DNA from: Lachnospiraceae bacterium
Lineage (GTDB): Bacteria > Bacillota > Clostridia > Lachnospirales > Lachnospiraceae
Assembly (NCBI GenBank): GCA_029099805.1
Contig: JAQXOR010000176.1
Location: 1-59,736, forward strand
Direction: 5' to 3'
DNA length: 59,736 bases
Within the stretch, counting starts at the first letter, position 1; each line of letters starts with the position of its first letter. The notes beneath the pieces were generated by a model. That model did not search any database, had not been told where the DNA came from, and saw nothing but the letters and a program-made list of their open reading frames with translations. Position numbers and translations under genes: made by a program. This document shows, one piece after another, positions 1 to 8,794 of this stretch.

Positions 1-640
1 CGTCTCTATAGGTAGAGAACACATCTGTCGATATGATGCCGTCTTTTTCAAATATCTTCTCCACCGGAGTATGCCCTACCACCTGTTTGTAGGTATCTGC
101 TCTGAATATCTCTCTGGTCTCATACTGTGGTCTGAGCCATAACGGTGATTTATCATTCCAGAGATAATCATGGGAAGCATCGTTCACCGCTGCAATAACA
201 TCATCTATATCAGCAAACAGCAGATCCGCGTTTAGCCATTTCAGAAAATCAGCTGTAAGCCCTCCATGTGAGAAAAGCACATTGTCAATCCGATGGATTA
301 TGTTGATCTGTGCCGGACTCTTAAGGCTGTTCTCAAGTTCTTCGAGCTTTGATATGACCGTCCTCTCGGCATAAGGAGAATATCCGGTCTCAAGCCTTCC
401 CCACGGGTAGCTGACATCATGATTGCCATAGCACCAGAGAGTATCCGGATAGTCCATGGCATATGCGATTGCCCGGTCAAATGTTTCTTTATATCGTTCT
501 ATCTGAAACTCCATATTCCAGTCATCCGGAATATCCATAAGGCATACAGCCCGATCCGCCTTACCGTCTTTTATGATTTTCTCTGCCCTGTCAAATATCC
601 ATGTTTTCAGATGAATATCCGGTATTACAAGTACTTTCAT
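1..640 (-). CDS. Calcineurin-like metallophosphoesterase, 3' end cut by window edge
   Basis: The frame opens with ATG at 640-638 and stays open to base 1, so the C-terminus lies outside the window. The N-terminus reads VIPDIHLK, giving the metal-binding D-x-H motif near residue 8. A GNHD motif (YGNHDVSYPW) follows around residue 76, and GHTPVE near the window edge supplies another expected metal-ligand histidine. Together these define a binuclear metallophosphoesterase; whether it cuts nucleotides, RNA or phosphoproteins cannot be told. The start overlaps the stop of the upstream winged-helix gene by 4 nt (ATGA), so the two are translationally coupled. It is absent from simple ORF lists because it runs off the edge. 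Confidence 0.8.
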   Translation of the reverse strand, partial: MKVLVIPDIHLKTWIFDRAEKIIKDGKADRAVCLMDIPDDWNMEFQIERYKETFDRAIAYAMDYPDTLWCYGNHDVSYPWGRLETGYSPYAERTVISKLEELENSLKSPAQINIIHRIDNVLFSHGGLTADFLKWLNADLLFADIDDVIAAVNDASHDYLWNDKSPLWLRPQYETREIFRADTYKQVVGHTPVEKIFEKDGIISTDVFSTYRD

Positions 641-1587
641 AATTCCTCCAGCAGTTTCTCAACACTCATTTCTATTCTTTCGTCTTTGTTACCATTGAAT
701 GTACATGCCAGTGAAACAGGATCAACACATCCTTCTCTTGCAAAATAAGAAGGATTGTATTTCCATAATTGTACCTTCAAGCAGTCGTCCGGATCTTCAG
801 ATCTGGCATCCACAATTTCCAACTGGTCAACAACTTCCTCGCCCTTGTAGATTGCCCGTTCCTCTATTCTTGGGGGATTCAATTCTGACTCCTGACTAAG
901 AGCGGATTCACCTGCGCTAAATGATTCAAAGGTTGATTCATATCGCATGATTGTAATCTCTTTCTGAACCGGATTAATCAAATATGCTTTTGCATTCTCA
1001 TAATACTCTTTGCGTGTGTAATTTCTCCTAATCGCAATCTCTGTTCCGGATTTCATCTGGCGGATGAGTCCCATTCCCTCTAATTGTGCTGTTGCTCTTG
1101 TAATGGACGTCTTGGTAAGATTCAGCTTGTTCGCAACCTCACTTTTTAGCACAGATTCCTCATCATCCATATATAAAAGTTCCAAGAACACCATCTGTGT
1201 TGCAGGCATCATCCTATCTGCCTTGACAAGCTGCTTGCGATACACATCCTGCAATACAATTCCCATAAATGGCAAAAATACGTTTCCCGGCAAATCCACA
1301 AACGGAACTCCGCTTTTCACCAGCGCATTTCTCATGGAAACGCTGTTTAACGCTACTTCATATGCTACAGGACACTGCAATACTTCCTCATACTTTACTT
1401 TCTGATTTTTCATTGCGGCAACACTTAGTTCCATTTCCTTCACTACATCTATTATGGCAAAGTTAACACCATATAGTTCAACCATCATAATAACGCGCAT
1501 AGTCATAAAAATCGGTAATGGTAATCTATTCTTATATTCTGCTATTTTTACTTTGCAGCCGAAATACTGCTCTAATTGCTTTTGCAT
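637..1587 (-). CDS. Winged-helix (MarR-like) DNA-binding protein
   Basis: 316 residues. A winged-helix segment is visible at about residues 145-200, with a recognition-helix-like stretch NLTKTSITRATAQLEGMGLI, which resembles the MarR/ArsR fold. The N-terminal 140 residues contain a DLPGNVFLPFMGI motif seen in a group of Firmicutes MarR-like proteins; I cannot give it a biochemical role. No membrane segment. Start supported by a GGAGAT Shine-Dalgarno 7 nt upstream of the ATG. It is first in a two-gene operon with the phosphoesterase. Just upstream lie repeated AT-rich palindromic sequences that look like its own operator. Regulator is inferred; it could equally be a component of an accessory defence or stress pair. 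Confidence 0.6.
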   Translation of the reverse strand: MQKQLEQYFGCKVKIAEYKNRLPLPIFMTMRVIMMVELYGVNFAIIDVVKEMELSVAAMKNQKVKYEEVLQCPVAYEVALNSVSMRNALVKSGVPFVDLPGNVFLPFMGIVLQDVYRKQLVKADRMMPATQMVFLELLYMDDEESVLKSEVANKLNLTKTSITRATAQLEGMGLIRQMKSGTEIAIRRNYTRKEYYENAKAYLINPVQKEITIMRYESTFESFSAGESALSQESELNPPRIEERAIYKGEEVVDQLEIVDARSEDPDDCLKVQLWKYNPSYFAREGCVDPVSLACTFNGNKDERIEMSVEKLLEEL

Positions 1588-1619
1588 ATGACATCTCCTT
1601 GTAACATGATTTCATTCAT

Positions 1620-1662
1620 AATAACATATTTTATGTTATTTTTCAATATTTTATGTTATTTT
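1620..1662. promoter_or_regulatory. Inverted/direct repeat operator candidate
   Basis: AATAACAT (1620-1627) and ATGTTATT (1633-1640) form a perfect 8-bp inverted repeat with a 5-nt spacer. The 17-bp unit ATATTTTATGTTATTTT occurs at 1626-1642 and again at 1646-1662, a period of 20 bp or two helical turns on one DNA face. The repeats begin 33 bp upstream of the winged-helix start codon, which fits autoregulation by that protein. Confidence 0.55.
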
Positions 1663-2233
1663 ATTGTGATCAACTTGTTTTCCATGCATGTTTAGGTAGG
1701 GTATACAATTATTATTAAAAGTACAACCACATAGTATGTATTGCATTCAATCATCAAATTGATTCTCTCATTTTTATCAATTTTGCTGCAATTACCGGAA
1801 CTAATAATATTCTAATAACAATTCGGAACATTTTGATAACATTTCGGTGCATCGTAATGTTCATACTCCTCAACTTCAATCTCACGACTGCAAATGTATC
1901 AGTTCCATATAAACAAACCGACACTTAACCGACATTCAAACCGACATTTTTATACAAAGTCCCCGCAGGAACTCCTTTCACCACAAATCATATTCATTTT
2001 ATCGAGGGCAGTCCGGTTAACAAATTCCAACCCGAAAGCTTTGCTTTCAGGTTGTCGCGGTACACTTGCGCAAAATAGGGGTACAATGGGGGTACAAATC
2101 CCATTCTCATTCCTCAAAAGCCTTGATTTTAAGCCACTTCAGACAAAAGTACGGATTTTGCCGTGGCACACGAATAAAACTCTAATCATTCTTTTTAAGT
2201 GTAAACTACGCAACCGGCATATCCGGGCAAGAA
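1663..2233. other. Non-coding, repeat-bearing intergenic stretch
   Basis: I see no credible gene here. It holds three AACCGACA repeats (1916-1923, 1927-1934, 1939-1946), a pair of GGGGTACAA repeats (2078-2086 and 2089-2097) and a short stem-loop at 2029-2053 (CCCGAAAGC pairing with GCTTTCAGG). Tandem 8-9 bp repeats at 11-12 bp spacing resemble arm-type sites of tyrosine recombinases or iterons, which would suit the edge of an integrated element, but no recombinase gene is adjacent. Confidence 0.4.
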
Positions 2234-2571
2234 TTAGCATTTCACAGCCGTATGTCGTAGTTTCTCGATATATTCAATTAAATTTCTAACCGTACACTGC
2301 TCTGATTCGTACCACTGAATGCACTTGTTTTCTATCACTTTACAGAACATTTTCAGATTATCCTCAATTATGAATGGACAATATGATACTTCAGGCATTC
2401 CTTGAACGTAATCAATCTGCCTACGCGACTATTACCGTCTTGGAACGGATGGATTCTTTCAAACTTCACATGGAAGTCCGGAATATCTTCAAAAGTCTTT
2501 TCTTCCTTGGCATTGTATTCTGTCAGCAATGCTTTCATTCTATCCCGTCTTTTCCTATGTAATATTAACAC
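2234..2571 (-). pseudogene. Degraded Fic-domain gene (truncated, frameshifted)
   Basis: An open stretch contains the Fic AMPylator active-site motif HPFQDGNSRVGRL preceded by DIPDFHVKFERI, matching the centre of Fic-family proteins. The N-terminal two thirds, including the usual inhibitory and substrate-flap parts, are missing because the frame begins at the end of the kinase gene. After KYHIV the frame hits a stop, but adding one base restores the familiar continuation FIIEDNLKMF in the next frame, which stays open to a TAA at 2234-2236. The tail beyond LKMF no longer looks like Fic. It is therefore a remnant, not a working enzyme. Confidence 0.75.
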
Positions 2572-4763
2572 TCCCCCAGTATTTGCGCCAATATTTCCAT
2601 CAACTCCGGAACATCAATCGGCTTTGCAATATATCCGTCCATCCCAACATCAAACGCTTTCTTTTTATCTTCATCAAAGGCATTTGCCGTCATCGCCACA
2701 ATCGGAATGTTTGCCAGCCGTTCATCCGGCAGCTGACGTATTTCCTGAGTGGCGGTATATCCGTCCATGACCGGCATTTGAATATCCATTATTATCAGGT
2801 CGAAGTAGCCGGGAGTTGAATTCATGAGTTTACTCAGGGCAACACTTCCGTCTTCTGCCGTTTCAACCTCAACCCCTTCATTGTCAAGAAGCTCTGATGC
2901 GATTTCCCGGTTTAGTTCATTGTCCTCGACCAGCAGAATCCTTTTTCCTGCCAGATTCGGTTTTTCCTCGCGCAAACAATTCGTTTCCTTCTGTGTCTGC
3001 TCTCCGGCAACACTCTCCATTGATAACCTGATAATAAACTCTGTTCCTTCTCCCTGCCTGCTTATTACCTGTATCGTCCCTCCTAAAAAAGATACAATCT
3101 GCTTCACAATAGCAAGTCCGAGCCCCGTACCCTGCAATCGGCTGACGGTAGAAGTTCTTTCTCTTTCAAACATCTCAAACAAATGCTTCTGGAACTCCTC
3201 ACTCATACCGATTCCGTTGTCCTTCACGCGAAGCTCATACTCCGCAGTACCATCCTTTCTTACCCCGGACACCTGATGAATGGTCAGTTCAACTCTGCCT
3301 CCGGCAGGCGTGAATTTAAGCGCATTGGAAAGCAAATTGAAGCATATCCTGTTCATCTTTAAACAATCACACATTACACTATCGTTTTCTACCTGCACCT
3401 CTGAACTAAAGTGAATCCCCTTCTGTGCCATTTCCTCGTCAAAAATTTCCCGTACTCCCGTAACTCCGTCACGCAGACTGACCGGAATGCAATTCAACTC
3501 CATTTTACCGCTCTCAATCCGGGCAAGTTCCAATACATCATCGATCAGATTTAGAAGAACTTTTCCCGAATCTTCGATTTTGCTTAAAGCATCTCCTACT
3601 TTTTCTCTATCCTCAAGATTGTTCCGTGCAATCTTTGTAAATCCGATAATGGCATTCATAGGCGTACGAATGTCATGAGACATATTAAATAAAAATACAG
3701 ACTTTGCTCTGTTCGCCGTTTCGGCTGACAAGGTTGCCTTTGACAGCCTTGCGATTATTTTTCTCACACTAATTAACATGAAAAAGCTTACCAGTATGCA
3801 AACAATTCCCATTTGTATAGATAACGTGTTCAGCCGCTCTACTGACCGATGGGAGATATCGGAGTATAGATCCTCAAGAGGTGTTCCGGTTGCCACAATC
3901 CAGCAATACGGTTCATAAAATGCACCATAAGAAATCTTTTCTGCTATCTCATCATTGGACTTATTCTTAAAAAAGTATTGGTGAACTACCTCACCGTCTT
4001 CCCTGATTCCATTTAATTCCTCTGCATACGGATAGTTCCCCTTAATGTCCTGCGTCGACGTAGAGAGATACTCTCCCTCTGTCAATATCAAATTCGGATG
4101 AATCCGACGGATGGCATAATTATCTCCACCTTCCATGTTCACGACCTCGTTTACCCAGACATAAGAATCCTCTGTATATTGCATACTATGAATATGGCGA
4201 TATTCCTCCGCTTTAACCAAATCATCAATATCTGACTGAAACGCAAAGAAATGAATCGTGCACTCCTCCGCCACAACAATGTCTCTGATAACTTCGCGGC
4301 TCAGCATAGTCTCTTTTTCATCGTCGCCTAACAAAATACCATCTCTGTTTTGTTCATTCAGCAGGATACATCTGCTTCCATCCTCTATGATAGCCTGGAC
4401 CACATTACCCTTGGCACTCCCATAAAATAACTCCAGTACGCGTTTTACCCCACAAACCGGATCGGTATACCGGTTTACCTCAGCATCTGCTGTACAGGAC
4501 GCAATAATTTGTGTCACATTCTTCTGCATACACTCTCTGTGTAAATCAATATGAATAATCGTATTGGTGACAATTTCTTTCATTTTCTTGACTTCGGAAT
4601 CCAGTCTTAACTGTTTTACCTCGTTCAAATCATCATAGTAAATCTTATTTCCGAAAAGAATAATTATTGTGACAATTATTACACAGAGAAAAATCTGCCC
4701 AAGCAAATAAAAACTTGATTTCTTCATTTTGTACTTGTTTTCCAATCGTTTTCCGGATGTCAT
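2565..4763 (-). CDS. Membrane hybrid sensor histidine kinase with receiver domain
   Basis: 732 residues from the ATG at 4763, which has an AGGCGG ribosome site 6 nt upstream; a 35-residue longer reading from 4868 lacks one. One transmembrane helix near residues 15-38, a Cache-like extracellular sensor to about residue 310, a second membrane helix near 320-335, then HisKA with NMSHDIRTPMNA (phospho-accepting His near 363), HATPase (DNGIGM, GTGLGL) and a C-terminal receiver with LIIMDIQMPVMDG holding the acceptor Asp. It senses an external ligand and relays phosphate internally or to an unidentified partner; no separate regulator gene adjoins it. The last 3 bases of the coding sequence overlap a Fic remnant. 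Confidence 0.88.
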   Translation of the reverse strand: MTSGKRLENKYKMKKSSFYLLGQIFLCVIIVTIIILFGNKIYYDDLNEVKQLRLDSEVKKMKEIVTNTIIHIDLHRECMQKNVTQIIASCTADAEVNRYTDPVCGVKRVLELFYGSAKGNVVQAIIEDGSRCILLNEQNRDGILLGDDEKETMLSREVIRDIVVAEECTIHFFAFQSDIDDLVKAEEYRHIHSMQYTEDSYVWVNEVVNMEGGDNYAIRRIHPNLILTEGEYLSTSTQDIKGNYPYAEELNGIREDGEVVHQYFFKNKSNDEIAEKISYGAFYEPYCWIVATGTPLEDLYSDISHRSVERLNTLSIQMGIVCILVSFFMLISVRKIIARLSKATLSAETANRAKSVFLFNMSHDIRTPMNAIIGFTKIARNNLEDREKVGDALSKIEDSGKVLLNLIDDVLELARIESGKMELNCIPVSLRDGVTGVREIFDEEMAQKGIHFSSEVQVENDSVMCDCLKMNRICFNLLSNALKFTPAGGRVELTIHQVSGVRKDGTAEYELRVKDNGIGMSEEFQKHLFEMFERERTSTVSRLQGTGLGLAIVKQIVSFLGGTIQVISRQGEGTEFIIRLSMESVAGEQTQKETNCLREEKPNLAGKRILLVEDNELNREIASELLDNEGVEVETAEDGSVALSKLMNSTPGYFDLIIMDIQMPVMDGYTATQEIRQLPDERLANIPIVAMTANAFDEDKKKAFDVGMDGYIAKPIDVPELMEILAQILGEC

Positions 4764-4922
4764 ATGATACCGCCTTTTCTCAAGCATTACTAAGTTATGC
4801 TGCCAATCAGGCAACTCACCCGCCCCACTGTTTCGCACTGCAAATACGGAAAAAAATCCCATTTCCAATTTACATTTTATTACAATTTTCTCTCAGATGC
4901 AAGTAAAAATACGAAATAGAAA

Positions 4923-4959
4923 GGAGACCCCCAGGCTGGTTCGTCGCCTGAACGTCTCC
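4923..4959 (-). terminator. Intrinsic terminator after the esterase gene
   Basis: On the minus strand GGAGAC...CAGGC pairs with GCCTG...GTCTCC around a 9-nt loop, followed by a T-rich run (TTTCTATTTCG). It lies 44 bp past the stop of the esterase. The T-tract is imperfect. Confidence 0.65.
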
Positions 4960-5002
4960 CTTCTGCTGATAGGCAGCAGACTGCCGATAGCAGCAGTCAT
5001 TT

Positions 5003-6601
5003 TTATTCCCTTGTAAACTGTGAAATAAACTTCCACGCATTTTCATTCGTATGATGTCTACACTCATGTACCTGTCCGCTGATACTTGCAAACGCTGTAC
5101 GACAGACACCGTCTTCACTGTCAAAGTAATGAATGGTCAGGTCACTGCCTCTGGAATCATCATGAACTACTTCCACACGGTCACCCGAAATCCCCCAAAT
5201 CGGATTTTCCCAGTTCTCCTTATTTTCATAGGTCACGTCAAACTTCTTCTTACATTGATTTGTCTCAGCCGCATACTGAATCCTCTCCAGACCGGATTCT
5301 GCCTGGAACGGAAGCTCCGGTAAGTGGGACTTTTCGCCGCCCGAATAGAAAATCGGAACCGGAACCGTTGTATTGAATCTGCCGCTGTCAGACTGTGCCA
5401 TCGGATTGTTCTTTACCGGAAACAATGCACTTGCCGGAGCAAGACCGGCAAAGGCCTCCGGATACTCCTGGTACATGTTCCAGGTCTTCCCACTTCCCAT
5501 GGAAAATCCGGATGCATAGATGCGATGCTCATCAATTGAATAACGATTCTTCAGCTCTGAAATAACTTCCATAACCTCCGTTGCCGTTACATTCTGATGA
5601 TTTTCGATTGCAACATACAGAAAACCATATCTGTGCGCAATCTCGTACCATCCCGAAACAAAGGTTAAGAACATGGAGGAATCGCCGCCTCCATGAAATC
5701 CCATAAGAAGCGGAACCGGTCCGTTCTGAAACAAATCATTATTATAGTATGCAAAGTAGCCGACCTTATGCTCCTTTGTATCCTTGAATTCACTCCGATT
5801 GTCCGGAGAAGTCTTCACAAGTACATATCCGGCTTCTTCTGTCATATCCATTGCCTCAAAGTCAGGCTCTATCTCCATATTTCCACACCACATCTTAAAC
5901 TTGCGGACAAAGGACCTAAAATCATCCTTATACTCAGCCTTATCCTTAATTAAAAGGTTAGCGCAGTCCTTGAAGGCAGCGTTTACCTCGTCGGAATTTC
6001 TCACACTGAGAATACCGATATCCTTACGCTCCGGTACCGGAATCACACTGAGATTCTCCATGGAACACATTGCAGGAGTAATCTCCCCCGGTCCCCAGAG
6101 ATACTCACCTTTTACTGTCTTTAACAGGTGCTTTGCAACATAATCAGCCGATTCTCCAAAGCTGTAAATGTCCGCTCTGAAAATCGCTCCGCGGATAAAG
6201 TATCCCTTAAATTCCCTCTTAAAGAAATCGTGCATCTCCACAATACCATCCGCATAGCGTGGGTCCATCTTTACTTCTGCAATCACAGAAGCATACAACT
6301 CCTCGTCAGCATTCTTCCAACCGCCTTCACAGGTCGGATATACAAAAAGAACGCCGGAGTCTACTGCTGATGCAATATCAGCCAGACCACTCGTCTCTGC
6401 AAATGCAATCGCATCCTCCATGCTCTGCCTGCTCTCTTCGAACACAAGCAGTAACGGGGCACGGAAGGTGTAATTATTGACCTGTCCGTCAATCTTTGTT
6501 GCCGGTATGTATGCCTTCAGATAAAACTTCTCATACGTATGTTCCCAATACTTTCCGCCATCAGCCTGTACACTCACGGTCGGGCGCTCCATCATTCCCA
6601 T
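5003..6601 (-). CDS. Alpha/beta hydrolase, PHB-depolymerase/feruloyl-esterase type
   Basis: 532 residues, no signal peptide or membrane segment, so cytoplasmic. The C-terminal half holds the alpha/beta-hydrolase core: GFHGGGDS (oxyanion region) and the nucleophile elbow GFSMGSGKTW, where Ser is flanked by glycines (G-x-S-x-G). A GLAPASALFP segment follows the elbow as in esterase/PHB-depolymerase-like proteins. The N-terminal 250 residues form a companion domain I do not recognise. ATG at 6601 has a strong GGAGGTG site 5 nt upstream. It is monocistronic with its own promoter and terminator. Substrate unknown; acylated carbohydrate or peptide esters are plausible. Confidence 0.75.
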   Translation of the reverse strand: MGMMERPTVSVQADGGKYWEHTYEKFYLKAYIPATKIDGQVNNYTFRAPLLLVFEESRQSMEDAIAFAETSGLADIASAVDSGVLFVYPTCEGGWKNADEELYASVIAEVKMDPRYADGIVEMHDFFKREFKGYFIRGAIFRADIYSFGESADYVAKHLLKTVKGEYLWGPGEITPAMCSMENLSVIPVPERKDIGILSVRNSDEVNAAFKDCANLLIKDKAEYKDDFRSFVRKFKMWCGNMEIEPDFEAMDMTEEAGYVLVKTSPDNRSEFKDTKEHKVGYFAYYNNDLFQNGPVPLLMGFHGGGDSSMFLTFVSGWYEIAHRYGFLYVAIENHQNVTATEVMEVISELKNRYSIDEHRIYASGFSMGSGKTWNMYQEYPEAFAGLAPASALFPVKNNPMAQSDSGRFNTTVPVPIFYSGGEKSHLPELPFQAESGLERIQYAAETNQCKKKFDVTYENKENWENPIWGISGDRVEVVHDDSRGSDLTIHYFDSEDGVCRTAFASISGQVHECRHHTNENAWKFISQFTRE

Positions 6602-6658
6602 AAAACACCTCCAAAATATTTGTTGGGTAGCGTTTAATTCACGCGTTTCCCTAGTGAT

Positions 6659-6687
6659 ATTTTACCACAGAATGTCGGAGTGTTCAA
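6659..6687 (-). promoter_or_regulatory. Sigma-A type promoter of the esterase gene
   Basis: Minus strand -35 TTGAAC (6682-6687) and -10 TAAAAT (6659-6664) with a 17-bp spacer, about 60 bp upstream of the start codon. Confidence 0.65.
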
Positions 6688-6801
6688 TCACTAATTTGAA
6701 TTCTAATTAAGAAAGAATTCCTGGAAAAGGGATCTGCATCACATGCGACTTTTTCACTGAATTCGACTGTCAAAAGCACTCGACAAACTTTAATTATACT
6801 T

Positions 6802-7308
6802 TTACAGAACATTATGACTCACACCGATATAAACTTGTAAATTTACATCGTTCCCAGCACCGATATTTTGTTTAGTTACAACATATCCCGCAGAAATCGG
6901 TATATAACCATAAATCTGCATGTATCGTTGCATTTCTTCGCATGCTACCGGAAATCCCTCTTTCGGTCCCGTATATTCAAGCTTTATCGCACCTTCCAAA
7001 CAGAATCTCGGCTTCCAAAACAGTTCACCTTCCGGCTCTTCCATTCTATCCATCGGCTGCATAAGCTCCACATCGGCAAACTTCTCCGTTCCAATCTGCT
7101 CCACCCCAAAGGTTGCACTCACAAAATCTCCGGTCACTGCCAGTTGATGCTTTCTTACATACGCCTGCATCCGCTGTAGGACCAATGCTGTTTCATTCTG
7201 TTTGATTCTCCCCCGGTAAGTCAATAGATTTTGAGCCTCATACCGTTCATTGACCGATATCCTGTTTTCAATTGTCCCGCCCGACTTATTGCTCTTTAAC
7301 GAACTCAT
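6802..7308 (-). CDS. 168-residue protein, possible GyrI-like ligand-binding fold
   Basis: No membrane segment or signal peptide. The pattern of strands and helices (LLTYRGRI, two copies of a strand-helix-strand unit, ending in VNLQVYIGV) resembles GyrI/SOUL-like small-molecule-binding proteins of about 160 residues, but no residue motif proves it. The ATG overlaps the stop of the upstream 22-codon gene (ATGA), so the two are coupled. The unit is driven by a promoter carrying the same 40-bp box as the RiPP operon, suggesting a role in immunity to, or signalling around, that peptide. Function otherwise unknown. Confidence 0.6.
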   Translation of the reverse strand: MSSLKSNKSGGTIENRISVNERYEAQNLLTYRGRIKQNETALVLQRMQAYVRKHQLAVTGDFVSATFGVEQIGTEKFADVELMQPMDRMEEPEGELFWKPRFCLEGAIKLEYTGPKEGFPVACEEMQRYMQIYGYIPISAGYVVTKQNIGAGNDVNLQVYIGVSHNVL

Positions 7309-7373
7309 TCCTCCTCATCTCCAAAAAAAATCCCGGCAAGCCACTCCCACACATCAAGACTATAGTACATCAT
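7305..7373 (-). CDS. 22-residue peptide gene in the regulated operon
   Basis: ATG ATG start at 7373 preceded by a near-perfect GAGGAGGTG ribosome site, 22 codons, stop overlapping the next gene by 4 nt. The product begins MMYYSLDVWEWLAG and ends in an acidic FGDEEE tail: an aromatic, amphipathic, Cys-free peptide with no signal sequence. The ribosome site, coupling and the LytTR-type box upstream argue that it is translated. It is not an AgrD-like autoinducer precursor (too short, no Cys/Ser thiolactone core, no AgrB nearby). It might be a linear signal, a membrane-active peptide, or a leader for coupling the downstream gene. Confidence 0.7.
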   Translation of the reverse strand: MMYYSLDVWEWLAGIFFGDEEE

Positions 7374-7412
7374 ATCTTTCACCTCCTCAAAAAAGACTTA
7401 ATTCATGTTCTT

Positions 7413-7488
7413 ACAATACCACGAATTAAGCCTCTCTTCCATTGATTTCCGGTGAACGGTTCTTGAAACCGAGTGAACGGATATTTCC
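7413..7488 (-). promoter_or_regulatory. LytTR-type activator box and -10 of the small-peptide operon
   Basis: The box at 7449-7488 (minus strand) has direct repeats ATCCGTTCAC and AACCGTTCAC starting 21 bp apart, then exactly 30 nt to a -10 TATTGT at 7413-7418. It aligns without gaps over 40 bp to the box of the RiPP promoter at 20852-20891, which has the same 30-nt spacing. There is no -35 consensus, as expected for activator-dependent promoters. Confidence 0.8.
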
Positions 7489-7490
7489 TT

Positions 7491-8783
7491 TTAAAACGCA
7501 TTAACCAAGAGTAATTTCACAGTAAATGAATCCACGGTATAATCGTACTCCACGGTTCCTCCGTTCCGTTTCACACACTCCTTTACATTCATCGTTCCAA
7601 ATCCGTGATTCTTCTTATCTTCCTTTCGGGTTACAAATTTTCCGTCTTTCACTTCCACTTCCTCTGACTTATTATTTTGCACCACAATCTTCAATCCATT
7701 TCCAACCTCTTGTACCTCTACAGCTACCTTCCCATCCTCTTCACAGCCCGCTGCAGCTACGAATGCATTCTCCAATATATTCGAAAAGATGGTACATATA
7801 TCCATATTCGGCAACTGCATCTTTTGCGGCAGAAGTCCGTTCCAGTCAAACGAAACATCTGTATATTTTTGAGAAATATCATTCAGAATTGCATTTACCA
7901 GTCGGTTCCCGGTCTGCACTTTCGGAGCAAGTTCCTGCAATTCTCCTGTCAGATTTGCCAAATACTTTCTGGCGTCATCATACTCCTGTTCTTTCAACAA
8001 CACATCCAAACACAACATATGATTGGTAATATCATGACGAAATCTACGCGTCTCACTTTCCTTTTCCAATAACATCTGATAATACTGCTCTTGTGATGCC
8101 AAAAGCTTTTGGTTCATCTCTGCCTTCTGTTTATATACATTCTTTGAATTATGATTTTGAAGAAGCAGTAACCAAATCACAAAAAATGCACATCCTAAAA
8201 TGAGGATACATCCAATAAGCATTCCTAACAACGCACTGCTTATTTTCACATTTATTGATCCCATTGCTGTCGTAAGCATTGTAACCGCAAAAAAACCAAG
8301 AATACATAACACCAGATAGCCCGCTCCTATTTTCTGTACAAACAGGCCAATCTGTTTTCTTTTGGGGCAGAAAAAATATAGCAACAATGTTATCGCCAGT
8401 AAAACCACTGCACTCACCGAAACAACAATAAGATAATAAGTTCCTCGCTCCTTCATAGATTCGTATGTAATAACTCCAGCTGCATCTATCAGCCGTCCAA
8501 CCATGTCATCCCAAAAGCAAAGTAACAGATACGCTGTTATAGACAGCAACAGTTTTCTTTTTCCATTCAACATCATTGCACATATAAATACTACCAAAAA
8601 TGTAAAACTGGAAATGCGATAATCACTATCCTGTATGCCCTTAATAATCAGACATACAATACAAACTCCAATCAATCCCCAGGCTGCATATGTCTTCCTT
8701 TTATATTCTAAATTCAATATCCCAAATAACAACAAGGACAACTTTACAAATTCCAATAATAAACAAACAATATTTATTACCAT
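7491..8783 (-). CDS. AgrC-like membrane sensor histidine kinase (GHKL)
   Basis: 430 residues. Six or seven hydrophobic helices fill residues 1-200, followed by a coiled linker and a dimerisation helix with FRHDITNHML (phospho-accepting His near 248), the N-box NILENAFVAA and a G-box GFGTMNVKECVK, the HATPase_c_5 layout of AgrC/ComD-type peptide sensors. Start at 8783 has an AGGAGG site. The gene follows its cognate LytTR regulator by 11 bp. No agrB or agrD gene lies nearby, so the sensed ligand may be the mature RiPP, the 22-residue peptide or something external. Confidence 0.88.
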   Translation of the reverse strand: MVINIVCLLLEFVKLSLLLFGILNLEYKRKTYAAWGLIGVCIVCLIIKGIQDSDYRISSFTFLVVFICAMMLNGKRKLLLSITAYLLLCFWDDMVGRLIDAAGVITYESMKERGTYYLIVVSVSAVVLLAITLLLYFFCPKRKQIGLFVQKIGAGYLVLCILGFFAVTMLTTAMGSINVKISSALLGMLIGCILILGCAFFVIWLLLLQNHNSKNVYKQKAEMNQKLLASQEQYYQMLLEKESETRRFRHDITNHMLCLDVLLKEQEYDDARKYLANLTGELQELAPKVQTGNRLVNAILNDISQKYTDVSFDWNGLLPQKMQLPNMDICTIFSNILENAFVAAAGCEEDGKVAVEVQEVGNGLKIVVQNNKSEEVEVKDGKFVTRKEDKKNHGFGTMNVKECVKRNGGTVEYDYTVDSFTVKLLLVNAF

Positions 8784-8794
8784 ACCGCCCCCTC

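Noticed and set aside
1894..2289. Plus-strand 131-codon open frame
   Set aside because: No ribosome site, low-complexity composition and it covers the repeat region; reads like non-coding DNA.
4870..5124. 84-codon frame at the esterase 3' end
   Set aside because: Overlaps the esterase in another frame and runs through its terminator.
7305..7373. AgrD-type autoinducer precursor
   Set aside because: Length, lack of Cys and lack of AgrB argue against a thiolactone peptide.
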